8,071 bases of DNA from an uncultured Streptomyces sp. (lineage in GTDB: Bacteria > Actinomycetota > Actinomycetes > Streptomycetales > Streptomycetaceae), in assembly GCA_946480485.1 (NCBI GenBank), contig CAMLJW010000232.1, positions 1 through 8,071 of the forward strand, read 5' to 3'. The translations under genes were made by a program, and so were the position numbers. Every line of letters begins with the position of its first letter. Position 1 is the first letter of the stretch. This document shows, piece after piece, positions 1-6,205 of this stretch. The notes under the pieces are model-generated. The model saw only the letters and a program-made list of their open reading frames with translations, did no database searches and was not told the origin of the DNA.

Positions 1-479
1 TACCTGGCCGCCTACGCCCCCGCCACCTTGGAAGACTTCGCCGCCTGGTCCGGGTCGCGCAGCAGTTCCTCAAAGTGCGCGCCCTTGCGGCGTGGCGAGA
101 GGAACGGCCCCTCGAAGTGGATGCCGGCGATGTCGCCCTGCTCGGCCAGTTCGGAGAGCAGTCCGGCGCGCCGGGCCAGGGTGTCCATCTCGCCGGTGAC
201 GGTCGACGCGACGGTCGTGGTGGTGCCGTGCAGCCGGTGCGTGTGGACCCCCTTGAGGACCTCCTCCACGCTCCCGGAGGTGAAGGACGCGCCGCCTCCG
301 CCGTGGTTGTGCACGTCGACGAAGCCGGGGACCAGCCAGTGGCCCGTCAGGTCGAGCACCTCGGCGTCGCCGTGCGCCCGGTCGGCGATCCGTGTGCCGT
401 CGACGATCACGCGGCCCCCGTCCACGATCCCGGTGGGCAGCACCACCCGAGCACCGGCGAACTCATGGCCAGCGGTCAT
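1..479 (-). pseudogene. nagA: N-acetylglucosamine-6-phosphate deacetylase, N-terminal fragment, probably frameshifted
   Basis: The fragment matches NagA, the amidohydrolase that deacetylates GlcNAc-6-P to GlcN-6-P in cytosolic aminosugar catabolism. The ORF reads ATG at 479-477 to TAG at 14-12 (155 codons), whereas the family has about 380 residues. Visible motifs are the metal-site HNHGGGG (H57, H59), the HGTTTT segment (84-89) and HFEGPFLSPRRKGAH (121-135) with the metal-ligand Glu123. The SD GGAGGT lies at 494-489, 9 nt before the ATG, so the start is sound. After RDPDQ (141-145) the frame loses similarity. Shifting frame there gives GEV followed by ...GGQV, which lines up without gaps with the family's AEV...RGQAK region. 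That suggests a -1/+2 indel near 40-45 and a decayed gene or a sequencing error. A DasR-like site lies about 125 nt upstream. Gene identity is strong; the break is clear as a stop codon, but its cause is inferred. Confidence 0.8.
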
Positions 480-576
480 CGGGTGGTGACCTCCGGGGAG
501 TCGTGGGTGGATGGTGTGGTTGGTGGTTGATGTGTCCCGGTGCCGCCCCCATCGAGGGCGATGACATGTCTCACGG

Positions 577-596
577 GGACAGTCTCACCCCTGTCC
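577..596. promoter_or_regulatory. Inverted repeat GGACAG-N8-CTGTCC, operator-like
   Basis: There is a perfect 6-bp inverted repeat with an 8-nt centre between the dre-like site and nagA, about 100 nt upstream of the nagA ATG. It could be a second regulator's operator or a leader hairpin. No regulator can be named from the sequence. Confidence 0.3.
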
Positions 597-601
597 ACCG
601 G

Positions 602-617
602 AGAGGTCTAGTCCACC
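602..617. promoter_or_regulatory. DasR-responsive element (dre)-like operator
   Basis: The 16 bases match the dre consensus ACTGGTCTAGACCACT at 12 positions by eye, including an intact GGTCTAG core and CCAC. DasR is the GntR-family aminosugar repressor of Streptomyces that controls nag genes and is released by GlcN-6-P. The site sits 123-138 nt upstream of the nagA start, in the gap between nagA and the divergent DUF3263 gene. That position fits control of nagA. The consensus is recalled from the literature; binding is inferred. Confidence 0.7.
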
Positions 618-677
618 CAGATGGTGTCGACCTATGGCCGGGCCATCTCTACGGCCGGCGGTGTCAGTGGCGGGCGA

Positions 678-683
678 TATCGT
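678..683 (+). promoter_or_regulatory. -10-like hexamer TATCGT, 7 nt before ATG 691 (leaderless candidate)
   Basis: TATCGT fits the actinobacterial TAnnnT -10 pattern. It is followed by 7 nt and then the ATG at 691, so transcription would begin at or next to the start codon. No convincing SD precedes this ATG and no clear -35 is seen. Confidence 0.35.
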
Positions 684-690
684 GCAGGGC

Positions 691-924
691 ATGGCAGACG
701 TCGAGCTGACCCGGCAGGAGCGAGACGTGCTCGCGTTGGAGCGGCGAGGCTGGACCAGCGCCGGGGCCAAGGAGCGGGCCGTACGGGAGGAGCTGGGCAT
801 GGCGCCGGTCCGCTACTACCAACTGCTCAACGCCCTCCTCGACGCCCCCCGGGCGCTGGCCCACGACCCGGTGACCGTCAACCGGCTCCGCCGGATACGG
901 GAGGCCCGCCGTTCGGAGCGCTAA
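691..924 (+). CDS. DUF3263 family small protein (helix-turn-helix-like)
   Basis: This 77-residue protein begins MADVELTRQERDVLALERRG. The body (residues 5-70) carries the DUF3263 pattern: ERR-W near 17-20, a GAKE segment (24-27), then RYYQLLNALLD (39-49), a DP-V motif and an RLRRIR tail. The family is common in actinobacteria and resembles a small DNA-binding HTH, but its function is unknown. ATG 691 was chosen because family similarity begins here and a -10-like hexamer lies 7 nt upstream. In-frame ATG 634 and GTG 661 would add 19 or 10 residues, but neither has an SD and the extension adds nothing family-like. The gene diverges from nagA and lies 74 nt upstream of otsB on the same strand. 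Whether it regulates either neighbour cannot be told. Confidence 0.8.
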   Translation: MADVELTRQERDVLALERRGWTSAGAKERAVREELGMAPVRYYQLLNALLDAPRALAHDPVTVNRLRRIREARRSER

Positions 925-986
925 CACAGGTGTGACGGGGTGGTGACGGAGGTGCCGAGGCACGGGTGCGACCGGCTCCGTGCGGA

Positions 987-992
987 TAGGGT
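987..992 (+). promoter_or_regulatory. -10-like hexamer TAGGGT before otsB (leaderless candidate)
   Basis: TAGGGT fits TAnnnT and ends 6 nt before the otsB ATG at 999. There is no SD in the bases just before the ATG, so a leaderless mRNA is the simplest reading. No clear -35 is visible. Confidence 0.45.
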
Positions 993-998
993 CCCCGT

Positions 999-1868
999 AT
1001 GAGCAGCCATCCGGACTCCTCACAGACGCCGATGCCGACGCCCTTGCCGATCCCCGAGACCCCGGCGGGCCGTGACGGCCTAGACGCCGTCCTCGCGCGG
1101 CCCGACCGGGCGGTACTCGCCTTCGACTTCGACGGCACCCTCGCCCCGATCGTCCCCGACCCCGAACAGGCCCGCGCCCACCCCGACGCGGTCCCGGCGC
1201 TCGCCGCACTCGCCCCGAAGGTCGCGTCGGTGGCCGTCGTCACCGGCCGTCCGGCCGGCGTCGCGGTCCGCCACGGCGGCTTCGCGGGCGTGCCCGGTCT
1301 GGAGCACCTCGTCGTCCTCGGCCATTACGGCGCCGAACGCTGGGACGCCGTCACCGGCACCGTCAGCGGCCCCGCGCCGCACCCCGGCGTCGCTGCCGTC
1401 CGCGCCGAACTGCCCGGCTTCCTCGACAAGATCGGCGCCTGGCGCGGCACGTGGATCGAGGAGAAGGGCCGCGCGGTCGCCGTCCACACCCGCCGCGCCG
1501 AGGACCCGCAAGCCGCCCTCGAGGCCCTGCGCGAGCCTCTCGCCGGCCTGGCCACTCGCCACGACCTGATCGTGGAACCGGGCCGCCTGGTCCTGGAACT
1601 GCGCCCACCGGGCGTGGACAAGGGCGTCGCCCTCAGCGAGTACGTACGTGAAGTGGCTGCCGAATCCGTCCTGTACTGCGGCGACGACCTGGGCGACCTC
1701 CCCGCCTTCGCCGCCGTCGAGAAACTGCGCTCGGACGGCGTACCGGGCCTGCTGGTGTGCGTCGGCAGCTTGGAGGTGCCGGTACTGGCGGACCGGGCGG
1801 ACCTGGTGGTCAACGGCCCCGAGGGACTGGTACGCCTGCTAACGGCGATGATTGATCGGCTGGGCTGA
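999..1868 (+). CDS. otsB: Trehalose-6-phosphate phosphatase (HAD superfamily)
   Basis: This 289-residue protein has all four HAD motifs in the trehalose-phosphatase arrangement. They are DFDGTLAPI (43-51; nucleophile D43, acid/base D45), VVTGR (80-84; T82), the motif III lysine in GVDKG (K208), and GDDLGD (228-233; D229, D230). The segments LGHYGAERWD and WIEEKGRAVAVHTRRAED are typical of OtsB cap regions. It would hydrolyse trehalose-6-phosphate to trehalose in the cytosol, a compatible solute of Streptomyces spores and stressed mycelium. The first 25 or so residues are Pro-rich and outside the domain. ATG 999 follows a -10-like hexamer and not an SD. The partner synthase otsA lies convergent just downstream and is not in the same operon. 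A broader sugar-phosphatase role, for example on the product of the nearby GpgS, cannot be excluded. Confidence 0.9.
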   Translation: MSSHPDSSQTPMPTPLPIPETPAGRDGLDAVLARPDRAVLAFDFDGTLAPIVPDPEQARAHPDAVPALAALAPKVASVAVVTGRPAGVAVRHGGFAGVPGLEHLVVLGHYGAERWDAVTGTVSGPAPHPGVAAVRAELPGFLDKIGAWRGTWIEEKGRAVAVHTRRAEDPQAALEALREPLAGLATRHDLIVEPGRLVLELRPPGVDKGVALSEYVREVAAESVLYCGDDLGDLPAFAAVEKLRSDGVPGLLVCVGSLEVPVLADRADLVVNGPEGLVRLLTAMIDRLG

Positions 1869-1880
1869 TCGCCCGGCCAG

Positions 1881-1896
1881 GGTCGGCCGGCCGACC
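1881..1896. terminator. 16-bp perfect GC palindrome between convergent otsB and otsA
   Basis: GGTCGGCCGGCCGACC is a perfect palindrome 12 nt after the otsB stop. As RNA it could form a 6-bp stem with a CCGG loop from either strand, which suits a shared terminator for convergent genes. There is no U-run, so this is only a candidate. Confidence 0.3.
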
Positions 1897-1929
1897 GTCC
1901 GCCACCCGCTGACCGACGGCCACGGCCCG

Positions 1930-1995
1930 TCGACCTTCACCGCCGCTCGACCTTCACCGCCGTTTCGACCGTTGCACGCCGATCGACCGTTTACC
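1930..1995. repeat. Four degenerate tandem repeats, period 17-18 bp
   Basis: Units start at 1930, 1947, 1965 and 1983. The first two are identical for 16 bases (TCGACCTTCACCGCCG). The third is TCGACCGTTGCACGCCG, and the fourth, TCGACCGTTTACC, runs into the otsA stop codon (1991-1993). The array fills most of the gap between the convergent otsB and otsA 3' ends. It probably arose by slippage. No function can be shown. Confidence 0.7.
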
Positions 1996-3454
1996 GCTGG
2001 TCCAGTGCGTGCAGCTGGTCCAGGAACCACTGGGCCGGCGGCAGCGCCGTAGCCGCGGTGGCCAGCCGTTTCGTACGCTCCGACCGCTCGTCCGACGGCA
2101 TCGTCAGCGCCTCGTGCAGCGCGCGGGCGGTGCCGACCACGTCGTACGGGTTCACCGTGACGGCGTCCCCGCCGAGCTCCTCGTACGCGCCCGCCTCCCG
2201 GGACAGCACCAGCACGCAGCCCTCGTCGGAGACGACCGGCACCTCCTTGGCGACCAGGTTCATCCCGTCCCGGATGGGGTTGACCAGCGCCACGTCGGCC
2301 AGCCGGTACGCGGCCAGTGAGCGGGCGAAGTCGTCCTTCAGATGCAGCAGCACCGGGGTCCACCCAGCCGTTGCGTACCGCGCGTTGATCTCGTCCGCGA
2401 GCCGCCGCACCTCGGCCATGTAGTCGCGGTACACGGCGAGGTCCTGCCGCGACGGGTACGCGAGGGCCACGTGCACGACGCGCTCGCGCCACGACGGCTG
2501 GTCGTCCAGGAGCTGCCGGTACGCCAGCAGCCCGCGCACGATGTTCTTCGACAGCTCGGTCCGGTCGACCCGCACGATCGCCTTGCGGGCGCCGCCCTCC
2601 GGGGCCACCCCGATCCGCTCCCGCAGCGAGGCAGCCCGGTCGTCGACGTCCGGCCGGTGCGAGCGTTCGCGCAGGAAGTCCGCGTCCACGCCGAGCCCGT
2701 GCACACCGATGCGCGTGCCCGACGGGATGCCGGGGCCCAGCACGGCGTGACAGCAGTCGGTGAACGCGTCCGCCCAGCGCCGGGTCAGGAACGCGGCGCG
2801 GTCGGCGCCCAGGATCCCGCCGAGCAGCTGCGCGGCGATGTCGTCGGGCAGCAGCCGGAAGTACTCGGGCGGGGCCCACGGCGTGTGCGAGAAGTGCCCG
2901 ATCCGCAGATCCGGGCGCAGCTCGCGCAGCATGCGGGGCACCAGCGCCAGGTGGTAGTCCTGCACGAGCACGGCCGCACCCTGCGCGGCACCGTCGGCCA
3001 GGGCCTCGGCGAAGGCGCGGTTGTACGTCTCGAACGCCGCCCACTGCCGCCGGAACTCCGCGTCGAAGACCGGTTCCAGCGGCGTCTGGTACAGCATGTG
3101 GTGGACGAACCACAGTACGGAGTTCGCGATGCCGTTGTACGCGTCCGCGTGCACGTCGGCGTCGATGTCCAGCATCCGCACGCCGCCCCCCGGACCCTCG
3201 GCTCCACTCGAGCGGAGGGGACCCGCACCGCCGGCGACGTGCCGCACCGCCCCGCGCCGCACCGCCTCGCGGTCACCGTCGCTGAGCGCCGAGCACACCC
3301 ACAACGCGTCCGCGTCGGACCCGATCGCAAAGAGCCCGGACACGAGCCCGCCCCCGCCGCGCTTGGCGGTGAGCGTCCCGGTCTCGTCCAGCGCGTACGA
3401 GACCGGGCCGCGGTTGGACGCGACGAGGATCTGGGCACCTTGCGTTGAGGCCAT
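1991..3454 (-). CDS. otsA: Trehalose-6-phosphate synthase, GT20 family
   Basis: This 487-residue GT20 glycosyltransferase transfers glucose from a nucleotide sugar to glucose-6-P. Motifs in order are SNRGPV (13-18), the glycine loop RGGGGLVSGL (32-41), VQDYHLALVP (164-173), HTPWAPPEYFRLLP (190-203), DRTELSKNI (297-305; R298 and K303 match the donor-phosphate Arg/Lys of E. coli OtsA), LVNPIRDGMNLVAKE (390-404) and REAGAYEEL (419-427). It differs from E. coli OtsA at HTPW (HIPF there) and in the RTELSKN loop, as in other actinobacterial members. I recall that a Streptomyces OtsA prefers GDP-glucose, so the donor should not be assumed to be UDP-glucose. A Gly-rich insert lies at about 75-91. ATG 3454 was chosen over the TTG at 3463, which lies inside the -10-like hexamer. 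gpgS is 71 nt upstream on the same strand and otsB converges from the other side. Confidence 0.92.
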   Translation of the reverse strand: MASTQGAQILVASNRGPVSYALDETGTLTAKRGGGGLVSGLFAIGSDADALWVCSALSDGDREAVRRGAVRHVAGGAGPLRSSGAEGPGGGVRMLDIDADVHADAYNGIANSVLWFVHHMLYQTPLEPVFDAEFRRQWAAFETYNRAFAEALADGAAQGAAVLVQDYHLALVPRMLRELRPDLRIGHFSHTPWAPPEYFRLLPDDIAAQLLGGILGADRAAFLTRRWADAFTDCCHAVLGPGIPSGTRIGVHGLGVDADFLRERSHRPDVDDRAASLRERIGVAPEGGARKAIVRVDRTELSKNIVRGLLAYRQLLDDQPSWRERVVHVALAYPSRQDLAVYRDYMAEVRRLADEINARYATAGWTPVLLHLKDDFARSLAAYRLADVALVNPIRDGMNLVAKEVPVVSDEGCVLVLSREAGAYEELGGDAVTVNPYDVVGTARALHEALTMPSDERSERTKRLATAATALPPAQWFLDQLHALDQR

Positions 3455-3461
3455 ACGCCTC

Positions 3462-3488
3462 AACTTAGCCAGGCCTGTAACCGCTCAA
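3462..3488 (-). promoter_or_regulatory. Putative otsA promoter (TTGAGC-N15-TAAGTT), leaderless
   Basis: Read on the minus strand, TTGAGC (3488-3483) is followed after 15 nt by TAAGTT (3467-3462), then 7 nt and the otsA ATG at 3454. The -10 fits TAnnnT; the spacer is short. This would give a transcript starting at or near the start codon. The only SD-like run, GAGG, is 3 nt from the ATG and too close. Confidence 0.4.
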
Positions 3489-3516
3489 ACGTACGCTTCA
3501 GCCGTATACAGGTCAT

Positions 3517-3529
3517 GTGAGGGACTCAC
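3517..3529 (-). terminator. Short hairpin GTGAG-TCC-CTCAC across the gpgS stop codon
   Basis: A perfect 5-bp inverted repeat with a 3-nt loop includes the gpgS TGA. It is weak and lacks a U-run. It may be a minor structure between gpgS and otsA and not a real terminator. Confidence 0.2.
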
Positions 3530-4473
3530 GCCGCCCTGCCTTCCGCGTACTCCGGCATCTGCGCCATCGGCGGTCGTTCCTCCGTGTCCACGGAGTACGT
3601 GCGCGGCTCGAAGCCGGCCTCGCCCCGCTCGAACTGGGTGAGCCGGGGGCGCACGAGGTGGCCGCGGGCCAGTCGGAGCAGGGCGGTGCGGTAGATCGCG
3701 GCGGCCATGCGGCCCAGTGCCTGCCCGTCCTGGTGGCGGTGCTTGCGGACGCCGACGTCGACCTGCGCGAGGGCGTCGAGACCCACGGTGTGCAGGGCGT
3801 CGACAAGCAGGCCCAGCTCGACCCCGTACCCGACCGGGAAGGGCAGCTGTTCCAGCAGCGAGCGGCGGGCCGCGTACTCCCCGCCGAGTGGCTGCACGAA
3901 GCCGGCCAGATGCGGCCAGTGCATGTTCAGCAGGGGGCGGGCCATCATTTCCGTGACCCGGCCGCCCTGACCCGCGGCAGAGCCCAGCGGGCGGTCGTAC
4001 ATCGCCTTCACGAGGTCCACGCCGGGGTCCGTGAGCAGGGGGCCGACGATGCCGGAGACGAAGTCCGCGGAGAACTCCTTCAAGTCCGCGTCGACGAAGC
4101 AGACGATGTCGCCGTTCGTGACGAGCAGTGAGCGCCACAGGACCTCCCCCTTGCCGGGGACGGTGGGTATCCGGGGCAGGATCTCGTCGCGGTGCACCAC
4201 GCGGGCGCCCGCCTCGGCGGCGACCTCAGCCGTGCGGTCGGTCGAACCCGAGTCGATCACTACCAGCTCGTCGACGAGCGGCACGTTCTTGGTCATCAGC
4301 TCGCGGCGGACGACGGAGACGATCTCGCCGACCGTCGCCTCCTCGTTGAGCGCGGGCAGCACCACGCTCACCGTGGAGTTCGCGGAGCGCTTCGCGGCGA
4401 CGAGTTGGTGCGTTGTACGGTCACTCACGGACCAGGAGCGCGTACTCAGCCAGCGCTCGACGTCTTCCAGCAC
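3526..4473 (-). CDS. gpgS: Glucosyl-3-phosphoglycerate synthase-like glycosyltransferase (GT81, GT-A fold)
   Basis: This 315-residue protein closely follows mycobacterial GpgS, which transfers glucose from a nucleotide sugar to 3-phosphoglycerate. Visible motifs are VVLPALNEEATV (37-48), DSGSTDRT (74-81), PGKGEVLWRSL (106-116), the metal-binding DAD (128-130), GGRVTEMMARPLL (170-182), QPLGGEYA (194-201) and LPFPVGYGVELGLL (210-223). GVRKHRH (241-247) follows, with H245 in the place of the metal-ligand His. There is no signal peptide or membrane segment. GTG 4473 is the start: AAGGAG lies 8 nt upstream and the family N-terminus begins here, although the frame is open to 4617. In mycobacteria the product feeds methylglucose lipopolysaccharides; Streptomyces is not known for these, so glucosylglycerate as a solute is the likelier fate (inference). 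No dedicated phosphatase (GpgP) is visible nearby. It is divergent from metM and upstream of otsA. Confidence 0.85.
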   Translation of the reverse strand: MLEDVERWLSTRSWSVSDRTTHQLVAAKRSANSTVSVVLPALNEEATVGEIVSVVRRELMTKNVPLVDELVVIDSGSTDRTAEVAAEAGARVVHRDEILPRIPTVPGKGEVLWRSLLVTNGDIVCFVDADLKEFSADFVSGIVGPLLTDPGVDLVKAMYDRPLGSAAGQGGRVTEMMARPLLNMHWPHLAGFVQPLGGEYAARRSLLEQLPFPVGYGVELGLLVDALHTVGLDALAQVDVGVRKHRHQDGQALGRMAAAIYRTALLRLARGHLVRPRLTQFERGEAGFEPRTYSVDTEERPPMAQMPEYAEGRAA

Positions 4474-4481
4474 GTGCGACT

Positions 4482-4487
4482 CTCCTT
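4482..4487 (-). promoter_or_regulatory. Shine-Dalgarno AAGGAG that fixes the gpgS GTG start
   Basis: AAGGAG read on the minus strand is 8 nt from the GTG at 4473. It decides between this GTG and start codons further upstream in the same open frame, which have no SD. Confidence 0.75.
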
Positions 4488-4626
4488 GCGTTGGACTGGT
4501 GGGTGCGAGCGCCTGCCCGGTGCCGGCCGCTGTGACGGTCGTCTCGCGGTTCGGACGACTCTCTCCACCATCCAGGCCTTCGGTTACAGTCTTGGACAAC
4601 GCTGATGACCATCGCATGTCGGGGTC

Positions 4627-4640
4627 GTTGCGCGCACAAC
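4627..4640. promoter_or_regulatory. Imperfect palindrome GTTGCGCGCACAAC between gpgS and metM
   Basis: This 14-bp inverted repeat has one mismatched pair and a GCGC core. It lies 154 nt before the gpgS start and 24 nt before the riboswitch, in the 190-nt stretch that must hold both divergent promoters. No convincing -35/-10 pair was found there for either direction. Operator function is a guess. Confidence 0.2.
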
Positions 4641-4663
4641 CGCATACTCACAACCGAATACCG

Positions 4664-4817
4664 CTCATCCAGAGGGGCAGAGGGATACGGCCCGTTGAAG
4701 CCCCGGCAACCCTCCAGCCGGTCTTGTACCGATCGATGATGATCGACTCCGCGAGGCTCCCGGCTAGGGAAGGTGCCAATTCCGTCTCACGGCGAGATGC
4801 GTCGTGAGGAAGATGAG
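4664..4817 (+). ncRNA. SAM-I (S-box) riboswitch in the metM leader
   Basis: The stretch shows the S-box core. P1 is CTCATC (4664-4669) pairing perfectly with GATGAG (4812-4817). The 5' core AGAGGGGCAGAGGGA is at 4671-4685. P2 is GAGGG (4680-4684) with CCCTC (4710-4714), enclosing the conserved GGCCCGTTGA...CCCCGGCAA loop. P3 is AGCCGG (4716-4721) with CCGGCT (4760-4765) and an extended loop holding CGATC/GATCG. The invariant AGGTGCCAATTCC is at 4771-4783. P4 is GTCTC/GAGAT (4784-4798), and the 3' core is GTGAGGAAGATG (4804-4815). SAM-I aptamers bind S-adenosylmethionine and usually turn methionine and sulfur genes off. No intrinsic terminator with a U-run follows, and the purine-rich SD region begins inside the P1 3' strand, so translational control is the likely mode. 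Confidence 0.92.
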
Positions 4818-4837
4818 GAGAAAGGGCCTCGCCTCAC

Positions 4838-6145
4838 ATGGCTGCGCAGACAGTTGCAAGCACCACGAACACCGTGACCTCCGCGAATCCCGCAGGCACC
4901 GTCGACCTCGGTCCCGCTGCCGCGCTGTCCTGCCGCGAGTGCGGACACCGCGTTCCGCTCGGCCCGGTCTTCGCCTGCGAGGAGTGTTTCGGCCCGCTGG
5001 AGATCGCGTACGACTTCTCGGCGTACGACACCGAGGAACTCCGCAAGCGCATCGAGGCGGGCCCCGCGAACATCTGGCGGTACGCGCCGCTGCTGCCCGT
5101 CCCCGCGGACGTGGCCGGCAAGCCGAACATCAACCCCGGCTGGACCCAGCTCGTCAAGGCCGACAACCTGGCGCGCGAGCTCGGCGTGACCGGCGGCCTG
5201 TATGTGAAGGACGACTCCGGCAACCCGACGCACTCCTTCAAGGACCGCGTCGTCGCCCAGGCCCTGGAGGCCGCCCGCGCCTTCGGCTTCACCACCCTCT
5301 CCTGCTCCTCGACCGGCAACCTGGCCGGCGCGGTGGGCGCCGCGGCGGCCCGCGCCGGCTTCCGCTCCTGCGTGTTCATCCCGCACGACCTGGAGCAGGG
5401 CAAGGTCGTCATGGCCGCGGTGTACGGTGGCGAGCTCGTCGGCATCGAGGGCAATTACGACGACGTGAACCGCTTCTGCTCCGAGCTGATCGGCGACCCG
5501 GCCGGCGAGGGCTGGGGCTTCGTGAACGTCAACCTGCGCCCGTACTACGCCGAGGGCTCCAAGACCCTGGCGTACGAGATCTGCGAGCAGCTCGGCTGGC
5601 AGCTGCCCGATCAGCTGGTGGTGCCCATCGCCTCCGGATCGCAGCTCACGAAGATCGACAAGGGCCTGAAGGAACTGATCGAGCTGGGGCTCGTCGAGGA
5701 CAAGCCGTACAAGATCTTCGGCGCTCAGGCCGAGGGCTGCTCGCCGGTGTCCGTCGCCTACAAGGCGGGCCACGACGTCGTACGGCCGCAGAAGCCGAAC
5801 ACCATCGCCAAGTCGCTCGCCATCGGGAACCCGGCCGACGGGCCGTACGTCCTCGACATCGCGCGCCGGACCGGAGGCGCGGTGGAGGACGTCAACGACG
5901 AGCAGATCGTGGACGCCATCAAGCTGCTCGCGCGGACCGAAGGCATCTTCGCCGAGACGGCGGGTGGTGTGACGGTCGGCGTGACACGCAAGCTGATCGA
6001 GGACGGCGTACTCGACCCGGCCCTCACCACGGTCGTCCTGAACACCGGTGACGGCCTCAAGACGCTGGACGCGGTGGCGGGCACCGGGCTCACCGCGACG
6101 ATCCGTCCCCACCTCGACTCGTTCCGAGAGGCCGGCCTCGCGTAG
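4838..6145 (+). CDS. metM: Threonine synthase-like PLP enzyme; probable homocysteine-forming MetM
   Basis: This 435-residue fold-type II PLP enzyme is of threonine-synthase type. An N-terminal zinc-ribbon-like region has C32xxC35 and C47xxC50. The PLP lysine is K135 in NPTHSFKDR (129-137), followed by the SSTGNLAGAVGAAAARAG segment and the GNYDD and ETAGGVT motifs. By homology alone it would be threonine synthase (O-phosphohomoserine to threonine). Its context argues otherwise: a SAM-I riboswitch in the leader and a sulfur carrier 60 nt downstream. I recall published Streptomyces work in which this pair (MetM/MetO) makes homocysteine directly from O-phosphohomoserine with thiocarboxylated carrier as sulfur donor. 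That parallels CysM/CysO. ATG 4838 is the first in-frame start after the aptamer. AAAGGG lies 11 nt upstream, with GAGGAG further back overlapping P1. A canonical thrC should exist elsewhere with hom and thrB. The family is certain; the MetM role is inferred from context. Confidence 0.85.
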   Translation: MAAQTVASTTNTVTSANPAGTVDLGPAAALSCRECGHRVPLGPVFACEECFGPLEIAYDFSAYDTEELRKRIEAGPANIWRYAPLLPVPADVAGKPNINPGWTQLVKADNLARELGVTGGLYVKDDSGNPTHSFKDRVVAQALEAARAFGFTTLSCSSTGNLAGAVGAAAARAGFRSCVFIPHDLEQGKVVMAAVYGGELVGIEGNYDDVNRFCSELIGDPAGEGWGFVNVNLRPYYAEGSKTLAYEICEQLGWQLPDQLVVPIASGSQLTKIDKGLKELIELGLVEDKPYKIFGAQAEGCSPVSVAYKAGHDVVRPQKPNTIAKSLAIGNPADGPYVLDIARRTGGAVEDVNDEQIVDAIKLLARTEGIFAETAGGVTVGVTRKLIEDGVLDPALTTVVLNTGDGLKTLDAVAGTGLTATIRPHLDSFREAGLA

Positions 6146-6205
6146 GCGTCCGCCCGGCGCTGCCCACTCCCAGCCACCAGCCATACCCGACCGGAGGTCA
6201 CCCGC

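Noticed and set aside
1839..3113. 424-codon minus-strand open frame overlapping otsA
   Set aside because: Same strand as otsA in another frame, Arg/Ala/Gly-rich with no domain. otsA's motifs are all in its own frame.
2342..3448. 368-codon plus-strand open frame opposite otsA
   Set aside because: Antisense shadow of otsA with no recognisable motif.
3455..3463. TTG start of otsA three codons upstream
   Set aside because: It lies in the -10-like hexamer with no proper SD; ATG 3454 is the usual start.
4474..4617. N-terminal extension of gpgS to 4617
   Set aside because: No SD and not family-like; GTG 4473 has AAGGAG at 8 nt.
4838..6145. Plain biosynthetic threonine synthase
   Set aside because: The SAM riboswitch and the adjoining sulfur carrier do not fit; retained only as the homology-level name.
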